Made by a program: the position numbers and the translations under genes. The notes beneath the pieces were generated by a model that was not told the origin of the DNA, ran no database searches, and was given only the letters and a program-made list of their open reading frames with translations. A stretch of DNA of 64,000 bases from Immersiella caudata (Eukaryota > Ascomycota > Sordariomycetes > Sordariales > Lasiosphaeriaceae): assembly GCA_030512335.1 (NCBI GenBank), contig JAULSU010000001.1:3596001-3660000 (forward strand), in the 5' to 3' direction. Of this stretch, positions 22,528 to 34,590 are shown in pieces (the first letter of the stretch is position 1; every line of letters starts with the position of its first letter).

Positions 22528-23561
22528 ATGCGTCTTCTTTCCCCCTTTTCCCTCCTCCCCCTTGCGTCAGCAATCACGGTCCCCTCGGGCTTCTCCAAAA
22601 TCCTCTTTGAAGATGACTTCTCCCTCCTCCCCGCAGGCTCCCTCCCCTCGACGCAAAAGTGGTCCCTCTCCCTCGGGACAAGCTACCCGGGTGGTCCCGC
22701 TAATTGGGTATGTGCGATTGCTGCTGTTTATTGCCCCTTTAGTCTTTCTAGTGCATTGTCTCAGGAGTTACCTCCTCAGACCTCCTGAGATGTGCAACCA
22801 TTATCCCAAATTGAAAGTTAGTAGCTGACGTCGACCACCAGGGGACCAACGAAGTCCAGTCCTATACCGAGCGCAACGTGGCCGTCACCTCGTCCGGAAC
22901 TCTGCGCATAACGCCGCAGCGAACCGACCGGGGCTCCTGGACCTCGTCGCGCATCGAGTCGCTCTCCCGCTGGGACTTTGCCTGCCCCGAAGGGGGAAAG
23001 CTCCGCGTCGAGACGGTGCTCAAGTTTGGCGACGCTCCGCAAGAGGAGCAGATGGGGATTTGGCCGGCGTTTTGGTCCATGGGGTCCAGTTTTCGTGGGA
23101 ATTACACGCAATGGCCTGCGGCCGGGGAGATTGACATTGCGGAGAGCGTCAATGGGGTGTCAAAGCTGTATGTGGCGTTGCACTGCGGTTGGGCGCCGGG
23201 CGGGCCGTGTGATGAGTACAATGGGTTGAAGAATACGGCGGCCTTGGAGAGGGGGCGGTTTTATGCGTTTGCTGCCGAGATTGATCGGACGAACGTGGAG
23301 GCGGGTTGGAAGGGGGAGAGGTTGACGTGGTATATGGATGGACGGACGGTGTTTCGGTTGTCTGGCGCCAGCTTTCAAGATGAGTGGGTGTGGACGGCCG
23401 TAACGAGGGGGAGGAAGTTTTTGATTTTGAATGTTGCAGTGGGCGGTGACTTTGCAGACAACGCGGAGAATCCGGGGAGGGTCAAGACGCCGACATCAGC
23501 AACGAAAGGGGGAGAAGGATCGAGCATGGAGGTGAAGTATGTCGCAGTTTTCAGTACTTGA
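22528..23561 (+). CDS. Secreted GH16 family beta-glucanase-like enzyme, 299 aa
   Basis: Two exons, 22528-22707 and 22842-23561, are joined across a 134-nt intron (GTATGT donor, CTGAC branch, CAG acceptor). The joint yields the family-typical NWGTNEVQSYT. A signal peptide (MRLLSPFSLLPLASA) precedes the mature start. The catalytic block GEIDIAES fits the GH16 pattern E-x-D-x-x-E of laminarinase-type enzymes, with the first Glu as nucleophile and the last as acid/base. Upstream is the conserved GIWPAFWSMG and downstream WKGERLTWYMDG and FLILNVAVGGDFADN. The enzyme probably hydrolyses beta-1,3- or mixed-linkage glucans outside the cell or in the wall. No GPI-anchor tail or carbohydrate-binding module is present. 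Confidence 0.88.
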
Positions 23562-24794
23562 GTGTATGACAGGAGAGGTATAATTGTCCAGCAGAAGGGG
23601 TAATCTGAATATGGAGCACCATCAAATATAGGTATTTTCAAGAGGCAGCAGTAAGCGGAAGACTGCTCAATCCCGGGCTGCCATTTGTGAGTAGGTAGTG
23701 AGTGACAGGCCAATCAAGTCACAATCCTGGGTAGTCTGCTCGTGGCTTCAAAGTGTAAAGCTCGCCCCACGGGCGTGACAGATGGCCGGTGGGAAGCGGG
23801 ACATGCTCGGGCGCCAGTCTCGGAGTTGTTGCTACGGCTCTTTGGGGGTTGGAGCACCTTCTGCTGGCGGGGTTTGAAGCGGCGGCGGAGTCTCCGCATT
23901 TGCTCGTTCCAGCGTCCGCATTCCTCGCTGATATGCGCACGCAGATCAATGAGGCCAATCTCGGCGGAGGTGCGGCAGCCACCTCGGCTCGTGGGTGGGC
24001 GGTGGAAAAGGGTCGGAGGGCTGCCAAGGGAGCGACCCAGGCTTTCTGAATGTCAACACCCCCGAGGCGTGGGCCACGGGCGGCTCTGCAGTTAGTGTGG
24101 GTGGTATGGGTGAATTCAATCCTGTCGGTTCAGATCTCACTTGACTGCCTTCTTTTCATCCCAATGATTTATACCTATGCTCCACCTTTTGTGGCTCGGT
24201 CCCATAGCCTTGTGCATCCAGCCGAGCTCCAATTTGTGGATTGGCTAGTGTTGAAGTTTGTTTGGAGAAGTTGTGCAGCAGGTGACACGCCCGGTTCGGC
24301 TACTGGTGGCAGACCTGGTCACCCTCCGCGGCTTGGGGGGCGGTCGCATTCGGCTTGTGACAGAATCCGCATCGAAAGCTTGATCAAGGATCGCTGCATA
24401 CCTATTCGCAGTGCTCTGGCTCGTTGTGCACTGCACGCGTGGCCGGATGATTATATCAGCCGACGCCACTCTTTTCGCTTACATAACCGCTCATGCGAAA
24501 GCCTAGACGCCAAATTCACCAATTGTCGTCGTCCGGCATGCTCCCAGCTCACACTGTTGACAAGCCAGGCCGCCTCCGCCGGGGCATCCTGCGTTGGTAT
24601 ATTCCACGTCCCGGCCGCACGCGTCTTACCACGCTGTCCCAAGCTGCGGTGGTTGCCCGTCTGGAAACGCTCGACCCGCTCCAGAAAATCGAAGAGAGGA
24701 TCCCAGAGTACCGAGCCGAAACATTTTATTTAAGATGAGGTTGTACATACGGGTTTTTTTTTCCCACATCATGAAGAAACCGTAGCGGCTAACA
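23562..24794. other. Intergenic region between GH16 gene and kinase relic
   Basis: No recognisable gene. A 227-codon open frame at 24050-24733 (plus) shows no family features and is probably spurious. The region directly precedes a kinase relic, so it may contain further unrecognisable remnants of that gene. Confidence 0.35.
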
Positions 24795-25088
24795 ATTAAA
24801 AGATATCTCGCCAAATAACATCCTCCTTGGGGCGAGGACGTGGATGTATTTTCCAAAATGGAGCGAGACGAGCTCGATCGCTCCGTTCCACGTAAAATCC
24901 TTCCCGATCGCACCATTTACCTCTCGAGACCCATGCCGATTACAAGGGGCCCGCCAATCTTGTGTGGCTTCGGTGCGGCAAGGAGAGGTAAGCAGTTCTC
25001 TGGCGACGTTATGCCGGGAGCGTACCGAACGTCAGAAGCCGTTTTGGGTATGGAGTGGGATTCCAAGATTGAAAACACCAAATTTTGA
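24795..25088 (+). pseudogene. Relic of an SRPK-like protein kinase
   Basis: Translated in two frames, this stretch gives a kinase fragment. First comes DISPNNILLG, the catalytic-loop region of fungal SRPK-like kinases. After a one-base frame change near 24830, VFSKMERDELDR, VPRKILPDRTIYLSRPMP, ITRGPPILCGFGAARRG, and SGDVMPGAYRTSEAVLGMEW follow. The DFG motif is GFG here, so the metal-binding Asp is lost, and APE is degraded to TSE. Only about 90 residues of the usual 350-plus remain, and no N-lobe is visible upstream. It is a dead fragment, probably from an expanded fungal SRPK-like family. It ends about 185 bases before the stop of the convergent permease gene. Confidence 0.65.
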
Positions 25089-25273
25089 GGGAGGGAGATG
25101 CTTGAATACTACGTAACCACCAGAGTAACGGCAAGTACGGTCAAGTCTCATGGGTAATGTCAACTCAAGGTCTGTTGAAATCTACCATCCTCTACGTTTT
25201 TATCCTTCGGTGCAAGGCAACTCTATACGCTCGCTCGAAACTAGTTCTCTCCGAATGCTCCAGGCCGAGCTCA

Positions 25274-27463
25274 TCATGGAGCGTAGGGTTCGGTACCCCT
25301 CATTATATACACCTCCCCGATAAGCACCGCAAGACCTACTATCATAGATATCGTAATGATTGGGATGTTGAAGCGGGCAAAGTCGCGAGCCCGGATGTGG
25401 ATATGTTTCCTCCCCAGAATGTCTTTCCAAAGCATCCCGGCCAGAGATGCACTGAACGCTGTGCTGAAAGCTCCGTAGTTGACACCAAGCGCCATGCTGT
25501 AAACTGTCGCCCAAAAGGTCCGGTTGGAAATTGGCGTCCCGTTTTGCTCGTGAATGAGCTGCCACGCTTGTAGCACTCTGCATATGAGGATCGTGGTCCC
25601 AATATTTGTTCCCGCAAACTATTGAAAATGTCAGCACATTTCTCCACCGCGCCGGTGCATGGAACCTTACATTGCAGAGAACAACAGAGACAAAGCCCAT
25701 GCCACCGATTGCGCCGATTGTCCCCGTTCGGTTGACCCAATGATCCCACCCGTAAGCAAAAACTGGGACCCAGCCCTTTGTCACCAGCGCTTGGACAAGC
25801 ACAAACATGGTGAAAGCAAATGGCACGAGTGCTAGGGGCAAATGAGCGAGGACAAAGCTGGCGGTGGGGAAGGTTTCCCTCGACCATGTCCATCCGTCTG
25901 AAATGAAGGATGCCAGCGTCGACCTCACTGGCGGAGGGCCAGTGGTCCTCTCAACATCCAACCCTTTTTCCTTGCCAGCACTACTATTGGCCGCAGTGTT
26001 TTCCCTGGCAGTTCCCGAATCAGCTGCGTTGGCGGCTGATTCACTCTCTGGTGACCTTGCAGTTGTATTCTCGCTCCCACCCCCTTCAGCATCTTGGTTC
26101 GGACCGGGACCATTCCTTTTGCTTGCCCCTAGCTGACCGAATCCGCTAGTCGATGTCGTCATTGCCGCCTCGTTGTGTTCGGCACGCACTTCTTCCAGCT
26201 CACGGCGGCCATCGTGCGCAATCTTGCGAGACAAGCTTCTGCCCAGCCAACCACGGCCGAGGTCCCAACAAAACATGACGACGGCTGCGGGGAGTGTTAT
26301 CCAGAAGACAGGAAGCTCCCCGCCGGTCGGCTGCACAGCGTTGAGAACCAAAACAACAACAAGCGTCACAGCGATCACGAGAGATCCAAAAATAGCGCTT
26401 TGCTTGTCGAGGAATGGATGCATGATTTCGGCCAGCTCGATGAGCTTCCCCTTTTCGTCCTCCGAGTGAAAGTTTTCCTCCTCTTCTGCTGCACCCCGTG
26501 CGTAGGGGATGCAGGGGTTTCTCGGAGTCTCGGCCCTGACCTCCTCTGGCAGTTCATGGAGGGTGATCGATTTCGGGATGAGATGCTCCTTTCTGAAAAT
26601 GACGTAGAGGAGGCACGGGAAGAGAACGATGACGGTGACGACAACGGGCACAATCATGTTGACTGTGTAATCGATGAATCGGACCTGAAATGCGCCAGCC
26701 AGGACGAGATTTGTCGGGTTCGACGACACCAGAATGGCTGAAACGATGTTGGCGACTGCAAATTGGGTGAAGATCCAAGCCCTGGGATGTGAGATATTGC
26801 TCGAGACCCGTGTCATATATGCGAGAAATGGCGTCCCAGAAAGGATGATGGGGTCGTTTCCAATGAAGCTCCCAAGTATGGCAAAAAACATGTAGAGGTA
26901 GAAAAAGAGCCTGTGACCACTTCCACCTCCCCAGAGCAGGACTTTGTACGCCAGCCATCGAATGAGACCAGAGGCGTCGATCGAGATGGCGATATATGCT
27001 AGGGTGATGAAGAAGAGCATGATATCAAGCGGTGATATATGGTCGGTGCCGAGAGTGCCGCCACGGACTTCTTCCCTGCCGATGGCGGATATGGCCAAGA
27101 GGAACAAATCTGCTATCAGGGGCGCTGTAACAAAGTTCATGGGAAATTGGAGCCTGACGAAAGGGGTGCGCATGCGATCAAGCGGAGGATGTGCCCTGGG
27201 AGGCAGAATCCTGAGCGCCGCCAAGGTACTGAGGAAGATATCCGACAGTGGCCGGGGAATATAGATGGGGATGTGGAAAGGAAACAAAACGTTGATATCT
27301 GCATGGCAATCAGTATTCAGATTTGGACCGCACGTGATGTAGGGACCCGAATTGATGTTGCAAACTCACTCGTCAAAACAAAAACAATTAACGTTACAAT
27401 GGATCGCCATTCTGTGATGATGATGGTGTTGAGTTTGTCGGCGGTAGTGGCGTCGGCGGCCAT
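25274..27463 (-). CDS. Ion-transporter-superfamily permease (ArsB/CitMHS-like), 688 aa
   Basis: Three exons (27463-27370, 27298-25671, 25618-25274) are joined across introns of 71 and 52 nt with GTGAGT/CAG and GTAAGG/TAG sites. The start at 27463 gives MAADATTADKLNTIIITEW followed by a first membrane helix. About 11-12 hydrophobic segments follow. Characteristic blocks are SPLDIMLFFITLAYIAISID, GSFIGNDPIILSGTPFLAY and SSNPTNLVLAGAF in the first half, and NIGTTILICRVLQ and ALGVNYGAFSTAFSASLAG in the second. These inverted-topology repeats with NPT/NIGT hairpins match the ArsB/NhaD/citrate permease superfamily (CitMHS). A cytosolic loop of about 120 polar, Ser/Glu-rich residues separates the halves. 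Substrate is not deducible: arsenite, a dicarboxylate or Na+/H+ exchange are options. Confidence 0.82.
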
Positions 27464-28066
27464 TTTGGTGGCTTGCGCAAGGCGTTGGCGGCCCGCACGA
27501 GAATCTCGTTCATTCTACGGAGGGGTAGTTTGTCGCATTAGTAGTTTTTGGGGAGAAGTCTGCCCAGGCCACGTGCCCCAGTTGTGGAAGGAGAGTAGCG
27601 CTTGGCCATGTGGCGAAGCTGCTTGATTGAGGGGAATTGCGCTTCTGCACCTCGATGAAAGTGCGACCTGCGGGTCCTCTAACGCAGTGCCAAGCATTGA
27701 GTTTCGCCGCCGCGCGTGAACTTCGCCGGCGATTTCACCTGCAGTAACGGCAGCTATTGAACTCGGAAGGTGCGAAGGGGCTGGCCGGGTTAATCCGTGA
27801 CTGCCATTATCTAGGTCGTACCTGCCTTCTCAAATACATAGCTGGATGCGAGGATCGCCGCGACTCAGACTCCACTCGCCGTACCAACGACGCTTGGTAG
27901 TGGCACCCCAGCTCCACGCCACGAACCTCTGGCTAGAATAAGTTGCCTGCCTCATTCAAAGTCCCACTTTCCGTCACTCAACGCCTCAGGGTATCTTCCA
28001 GCTTCTATGGTCTACCAAGCCGGGGAATGCAACGCGTAAAAGATGCCAGTGAAAGGAAAATGCCCT
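27464..28066. other. Intergenic region between permease and DUF7580 genes
   Basis: The stretch holds the permease promoter and the 3' flank of the DUF7580 gene. No gene or repeat was recognised. Confidence 0.45.
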
Positions 28067-29854
28067 TCAGGTACATGGTCGTCGCGATTTCGCCCTTCGC
28101 TCCAAGGGGGCGACAACAGTACGGAGAATCTCGACTTGGAGGCACTCGTCGTTGAGATCAGTCGTATCGACGCCGAAATTACTGTACAACAATCTCTCTA
28201 CCGCATCCCTAAACTTCGTTCCTAGTGAGTCGAGCGCAGCTGCTTTGCGCCGCACAGCAGCGACGTCTTTCCAGTTGACCACACTCCAAAGGCCGATGGA
28301 GAGAAAAGCGGTGCCTAGCCGGTACAAGGTAAGGTTCCGAATCCCGTATGTGAACTGCAACTCTTCCTCTGAAACCGCTACAGAATCGGCGTCCATATCC
28401 ATGTCGTTAACCTCGCCACTGCCGATAGTAACCGGAATGTTCAGGGTGTCCAGCATCGAGGTCACATCGATCTCACCGTTTTCACCTTGAAACAGCGCGA
28501 TGCCGTCGAGCAAGCACCCTTCTGGCCAAGCAGGTGTCGAGTGGTTCATCAACGTGGCTCTCAGAATGGCCAACGCGAGTTGCACACGCTCACAGTCGAG
28601 AACCATCGAATGTGGCGAGCAGCCGAGAAGCTGTGTCAACGGCATTGGCTGACGTTCATCCCAGTTTTCGACAAGTCTTGGCCCCTGCGGTTTGGCCTCG
28701 AACTGAATTCGCTCTCGAAGTTGACTGTCCACGTGCACGAAATTTCGCGCGCATGATGCTACCGAGAATGCCTGCAACTGTTGACACAGGCTTGCCATAT
28801 CTCGTGGTCGCTCCATCGCAGGTGCCTGACATCCCGACGAAAGCCTTTTCCTCTTCGGGCTCGGTCCATCGAAATCTTCAAATGAAGCATGGCTGAGGCT
28901 TTCTGGAGTCAAGAGCCCAAGGGGCTGGCTCTGAATGCCGAACAGGACTCGGTTTCTATGAAAATATGAGTATTTCCCCCTCACAGAGACGGCAGGCGAA
29001 CTCACCTCAAGATGCCCGAATCTTGTCGTCCGCTTGTTTCTAGCAGAAGAAAAACCGAATCATGCCGTGGAAAGTGCCCAACCAGAAGCCTGCCGCCGTG
29101 GCAGGAATGGGCGGGGGAGGAGCACGTCCACCGTCCCAGAACCGACTGGCACGACAAAGATAGTTGCCTCAGCCTCCGGTACTGTTTGAGAGCGCTAAGA
29201 TCACGCTCGGAGGGCTGTTCCATCTCAACCACACACTCGGCATTCTCTTTCTCGGACTCCTTGGCCCTCAACGCAGCAGACTTTCGCATCGTCCGGGCGA
29301 GCTTCCTGATTCGCTTCAGCTCCGCAATCCACTCCTTGAGCTCAGCAATATCATCCTTGTATTCCTCTTTTCGAAAGGCAAGGCGAAATTTATCTTTTGT
29401 TGTCTGAAAAATAGGCGACTAATGCGAGCTAGAGGTTAGGCGTGTCTTTGACGGGGTCAGAGTTTCGAGGTCTCACAGTTGTATCTGGTGCTGCGAAGAC
29501 GGCAAGCTTCGCCTCGATCTGCATCAGCGCCTTCTTGACCTCCTCGAGAGCTCCGAGGAACTCAGGGTGCAATTCACCCATGTGGCGTCTGAGCTGGGCC
29601 TCCAGGTCCTTGTCTTTCCAGTACTTGTGGTCATCGTCGGTGATGAGGGACTGCGCAGTAAGTGTGTCGAGGGTGTCGATGACGACATGGTGGACTTCCC
29701 CCTTGAAGCAGAGAGACTGGACCTCGAGCTTTGTGCGCAGCCATTTTACCTCCTTTCGATAGTGACGGAGAAGATGGAGCTTGTTCCTCAAGAGCGAAAA
29801 CCCTCGCACGGCGCCGAAGAAAATGGGGACAACCCCAAGTGCTATCTCAGCCAT
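28067..29854 (-). CDS. DUF7580 protein with HeLo-like N-terminal helical domain, 554 aa
   Basis: Three exons (29854-29477, 29403-29006, 28955-28067) join across introns of 73 and 50 nt with GTGAGA/CAG and GTGAGT/TAG sites, in frame throughout. The N-terminal 200 residues are helical: MAEIALGVVPIFFGAVRGF, YRKEVKWLRTKLEVQ, FRLAFRKEEYKDDIAELKEW. The order resembles the HeLo-like or prion-inhibition type N-domains found in fungal allorecognition proteins. The C-terminal half shows DUF7580 features: LTQLLGCSPHSMVLDCERVQ (DERVKLAL-type block), LALAILRATLMNHSTPAWP and LTLYRLGTAFLSIGLWSVV. Exon 2 carries YRRLRQLSLSCQSVLGRWTC with a coiled-coil-like basic stretch. Proteins of this type are numerous and variable in moulds. 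A role in self/non-self recognition or regulated cell death is plausible but unproven. Confidence 0.75.
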
Positions 29855-30483
29855 GGTGGCTGCCGAGGGCAGAACAGCATTAGGTGATGCACGAGTGGTC
29901 TTGTTGAGATCGGTTCGTCAAGATCGGTTCGTCAAGATCGGGAAGGGGGCTTGGGGGGAGAACGCAGAGAGGCTCTCGATAAATACGCCTAGGAACGCAC
30001 GTTATGGGCGTCGTACATGAGGTGGCTTTTCAACATGGGAAATCGAGTGAGGCGGAGGAATTACAACATGATGCACCCCCGCATCACCAGGTTGGCCATA
30101 CCTTCAATTGGCCTCGGTCAAGGCATCGTGCAGCTCCGCAGGAAGGTAGCAGTTCGGGCGTGCCAATGACGGCGCGCTGCACCCTCCAAACAAGCACCAA
30201 ATCGTCCCGTCAGGCCTGATCGCCGCGAAACACGGGGACAATGCTGCGCCACGACTGAGCTTCACCGACACCCTTTTCGGATGTCTCGGCTCACCAACCA
30301 ACGACCCCATGTGGGACATTGCGGAACCGTTTGGAATCAACTCGGTAGCCAAATACAGCCTTTTTAGACGCGCACTGAAAGCCGTTCCTCAGCCATTACT
30401 GCCGCGCCCAAACACCCATCGACAGAAACAACACGGGGCAGAGCAAGGAATACAAAGTCCCTCATCAAAACAACCCAAACACT
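29855..30483. other. Divergent intergenic region between DUF7580 and C2H2 genes
   Basis: The two flanking genes are transcribed away from each other, so both promoters lie here. A perfect tandem GATCGGTTCGTCAA pair lies at about 29909-29936. No further gene was recognised. Confidence 0.5.
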
Positions 30484-32727
30484 ATGAGTCTGACTGGAAG
30501 GGCTTTGGAGCACATCGATAGCTCGATGTGCGACCAGGATTTCTCGGGTTTCCGGCGACGCAGGACCGAAGAATGGTTCGATCGTGTTCTCCCTGCAGAT
30601 CACAACGACAGGCCTGTTGGCGTCATAAGTCACATGTACTCCTGCATTTGCGCTTTTTGCGATGATGTTCTGAACAAACTTGTAGAGCCGAAGACTCAAG
30701 AGGCTGCTAATTTGCCCAAGCCACTCTATCGGCTCCTTGACAGCATCTTTGACAACCTTGTCGAATGGGGTGACGATTTCAAGTAAGTCGAATTTGAAGC
30801 GATTTTCTTCTCCTTTTGTCTCTTTTCCCGTTGTCTCAGGAGTAAAACTCTCTCCCGGCTCCCGAGACAGCGGAAAATTCCCCAAAAGGAAATAATGGGC
30901 TGATATTTGCCACAGGGTCTGGAATGGAGACTTGGACGAAACTCTAAAGGACTCGCAAGATCTCAGGAATTTCACCATCAAGATCTTGATCAGAATTTGC
31001 GAGACGCTCACAAATGGTGAGCACCTTATGATCCGAAATGTATGCGTGATTTGAGGACAACAGCAGCTGATGCCTGTTCGCCAGATTTGTTACCTGCCAC
31101 GATTCAAGTCCTAGAAGCAGCGTCACAGGGCGACTCCGTCGCGGCGCTCTGTTCGAAGGCGAAGGAAATCAAGCTGATACGCGATGAAGCGTCGCTGCAC
31201 GCCCAGTCTCTCCCTGGCTCGGACGAGAGACTGGGCATAACAGGACACAACGATTCCAGTGACAGTCCAAGCGTCGAGTCGGACGCTTCGTCCCTAGCAG
31301 ACGTGCTCGAAGACCTCAAGACCGATGTTGACGCTCTAGTTGAGTTGTCGCCTTGCTTCGAGGACCCCATATGTGATACGCTTATCACCGAGAGCGCAGT
31401 ATGTCCCTCGCAGTTGACAGCCAACGACAACAAGTGGCAAACCTTCTTGGACGGCATCAACCAAAAGTACCCACATTGCGATCCTGGTCTCGCCCTCGCC
31501 TTAGGCAAAGCTCTGTACGACAGTACCATGAGGCTACATGCAGAGAGACAGGCAGCCAGCGCTGAAGCCTTCACAAAACCTGGGCCATACGCAGGGGGGT
31601 TGCCCAAAGACTCGGGGTACGAAACTAGTCTCAGGGAAGCAAGCCAGCAGCACTCAACGGGCCCACGTGATGATAGCATAGCCGCCGGTAGCACTTATGC
31701 ACGCACCCTCGCATCGATCGACGACGGTGACGATGGGATCACGAGAACACCCTTCCCGTCGCAGCCCAAAGACCTAAAGACTGGGGACAAGTTCCCTTGC
31801 ATGGCTTGCGGTCGGCCTGTTTCAAAGTCGGAGCGGACATCCGCGTGGAGGTATGCCTACAGTCCTTTTCTATCTAAAAGCAACAAAATGCAAGAGATGG
31901 TTAACGATATTCCCACAGACGCCACCTTCTCTCAGATCTAAGGCCATGGATATGCTGTCAAGTGTCGTGCGACTGTGCCCGCGCACCATACCGCACCAGG
32001 AACGAGTGGCTGGTACACCTGCAAGCACAGCACGAGGTGCATCCTTACTGGAACGACAAAAAGTGTCCATTTTGCCCACGCGTTGTGGAGGCTGGGGGTC
32101 GCGAAATGATTCGGCACGTTGAACGTCACCTGAAGCAGTTGTCCCTCGCAGCACTGCCAGCCAACCCAGGAGACGATGACGGAGGAAGCGAATCGGACCG
32201 CGAGAAAGAGTCGGCACCATCTCCTGGAGTCGCCAGCCGATACGTCCCGCAAGATGTCCAAGAGGCGGCGCCCACAGAGCGGCTGGAAGATCACCCTCTT
32301 TACAACACGGCTCAAGAGGACGACGGGTTGTGGCATTGTCCTTGGGAAGGGGAGGGCTATTGCGAGCACAAGCCATCTGTGCTGCGGGCAGACTTCGAGT
32401 AAGCTGCGACTCCACGGTCCATTGTTTCCAGGTTACTGACATGAAACTTGCAGCAAATATCTCAAACTCCATCTGGATTCTCAACGGTGTAAAGTGGCTG
32501 GGTGCAAAGACTCTGGTCGTGCCTTTGCAACACTTGAGATACTGCATCTCCACGAGCAGGCCGAGCACGGGCTGCACAAGGGTGGCGGGCGATTCCTGTG
32601 CACGAGTCCGGGTTGCGGTCGGTCAAGACCAGGGAACGGTTTTGCAAGTCCATGGGTCCAACTAGAGCACATTAAAAGCGTGCATGAGAACATTTCTGGG
32701 CTCCCTCCGCTGCCAAAGGGCGACTGA
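30484..32727 (+). CDS. acuF-type multi-C2H2 zinc-finger protein, 639 aa
   Basis: Five exons (30484-30782, 30916-31016, 31085-31850, 31919-32398, 32454-32727) join in frame across four canonical introns. The N-terminus (about 260 residues) is helical and acidic with no known fold. A zinc-finger region begins at FPCMACGRPVSKSE and continues across intron 3 into AWRRHLLSDLRPWICC, RTRNEWLVHLQAQH and KKCPFCPRVVE ... MIRHVERHLKQLSLAALP. This is the composite finger array of fungal proteins often labelled oxidoreductase acuF, a misleading name. A second cluster follows intron 4: LWHCPWEGEGYCEHKP, KYLKLHLDSQRCKVAGC, LEILHLHEQAEHG and FLCTSPGCGRSRPGNGF ... HIKSVHE. These are typical of nuclear or cytosolic regulators of unknown target. 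The gene is divergent from the DUF7580 gene 630 bp away. Confidence 0.82.
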
Positions 32728-33435
32728 GCTGGAATCACTGTTACCTCTGTTATTCTCCCTGGGGCAGCTTAGGATATGATGCAACGTTTGGTGAGGCATG
32801 AATAGATACCTATGCAGTTGATCGAGGCGTTCCGGAAAGTAATTTCAAAGAATTCACAAAAGAAACTAGGTGGCAGGTTCGGACTCTTGGCATCCCTTTG
32901 CAAGAGAATGTCTATTTACACCAAACGATACGTCTTAGCACCATGCCCCTATGCATAACACCCAACTATCCACCCACCAGGCCCAAGCACCAAGGCCTCT
33001 TCTTAAAGCCCAAACGCCTTTTAAACTAACCCTGACATCTTGTTTTACTTCATACGAGGCCTTAGGGTCTCGTGGTAATGGTGGCGGTCAGTTGTGTAAA
33101 GAGCGGGGGTGATGTGTGTGAATGTTCGAGGCTGCTCCTCTCATTCTTGACCTTACATCGACAACCTGGCCTCACTCTCGCCGGTGCCTGGAGCGCATTC
33201 CCCATTTCCCTCTTCTCAACTGCATGGGCTGACTACCAACTCTGCCCGCGGCGCGAGCGTTCACACCGGGGCACGAGAACGACAGGCCATCCCGGTATAC
33301 CCCGGGCGCGTAAGTAACAAGGATGGTGGCAATGGGGCGTTCAGTCATTGTTGACGTGGGATGATGGATGGCGAGAGCGACAAGAGTTTCGAGATCTGAG
33401 CTCGCCTTGCTTGTCCGGCCTGGGGCAGTTTCGCG
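32728..33435. other. Intergenic region 3' of the C2H2 gene
   Basis: No gene was recognised. Two converging genes end on either side, so most of this is 3' flank. Confidence 0.4.
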
Positions 33436-34590
33436 TTAGGCACAGTCAAATTGTTCGGTCGTGTAGGCGATAAAGCCGTATGGTACATCGGCGCCCTTGC
33501 GACTCAGTCAGTCAACTCACGGGAGGAAAGGATGCAAAAGACACACCTCTTTGACAGGTTTAATCTTGAAGCCAGCCTCGTCCTTGCAGTATAGAAAGCA
33601 AAGATCAGCGTAGCGGGCGGTACGAACCCTCCCCCGATAGCTATGTCAAATCGTAGACTTGCTCTAGCCCTTGACAATTCTCCTTGCAGTTCTTCGCCAG
33701 CAGCGGGTAGTTGTAGCCTTTGTACAGAAAAGGGAGGTATTTTTTGACATCTTTGCTTTGTGGTTGTTTCGGCCGGAAAGCATATGCGAAGATCTATAGA
33801 AGTGTCAGGGGGGTTCGCTTAGGACATTTAGGGAGGTAAGTAGGTAGGCCGGGCCACGTACATAGAGAAACACAGCCACCATGACCACGGGCCGCATCAA
33901 CACGATGGAGCACCAAGCCAAGGCTGTGTAATTAGCCGTCTTGTTCCTTCGCGAGAGAGGGATGAACTTGAAAGGGAGATTAACCGCTCGAAGGAGCATT
34001 GGGGGTGAGTTCCGAAAGATGGTCTTCCGCCAGGTGCTGTTGGTCGCATCGCATATGTTCTTGGGTGCTTAGACGATGAGATGCTCGAATTTGCCCGAGT
34101 CGGGGCTTATGGTGCGCTCAAATGGCTCCACCTTGTTCTACTTGGCCCACTCCAAGCCGTCGAAGATGGCTCCGAGGGCAGCGAACCATCCTCCGGCCTC
34201 TGCGAAGACGTCCTTGTATTTGTAGTGGCGGCGTCCAATTGGGGATGACATCGAGTCCCTAGTTGCGCTGGTGCTGGCGTTCAGATGCAGCCAAGCCGCC
34301 AGACACCAGTGGTTCTAGGAGAGCAATGTTAGCAGATAAACATGTCAGTTGAAAGTTGGTGCGCCAAGTTTCTCACCAGACACGTTCTGAGACTGTTGTT
34401 GCCGCCGTTTGCGTCTTCCCCTTGCGTTTGATCATAATTGTTTTCTACGTCTCGGTAAGCATGTGCATAGAGGTGATGTTGAGGCCACCATGGTCCATCA
34501 CCCACAAGTTTCTCGGCCACCTTCACCCAGTCAACGTCGTCACTGCCTCTGTGATCATCCTTGGCTTTGCTGGACTATCAGGACCGGGGC
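33436..34590 (-). pseudogene. Interrupted multi-exon membrane-protein gene of unknown family
   Basis: On the minus strand a spliced frame can be followed through at least four exons. The part before 34377 encodes GDGPWWPQHHLYAHAYRDVE and similar. Intron 34376-34315 (GTGAGA, CTAAC, TAG) leads to NHWCLAAWLHLNAS, YKYKDVFAEAGGWFAALGAI and FDGLEWAK, interrupted by TAG at 34140-34138. The frame continues with EPFERTISPDSGKFEHLIV and a TAA at 34071-34069. It then runs through TWRKTIFRNSPPMLLRAVN and a hydrophobic helix (CSIVLMRPVVMVAVFLY). Intron 33861-33794 leads to KYLPFLYKGYNYPLLAKNC. A last exon probably ends ADVPYGFIAYTTEQFDCA at TAA 33438-33436, after one or two less certain introns. Both internal stops lie in one exon, 69 bases apart, in frame. 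The 5' end is unresolved. Splice sites remain intact, so decay is recent. Confidence 0.55.

Noticed and set aside
24050..24733. 227-codon open frame on the plus strand upstream of the kinase relic
   Set aside because: Arg/Ser/Cys-rich chance-like composition and no match to kinase N-lobe motifs.
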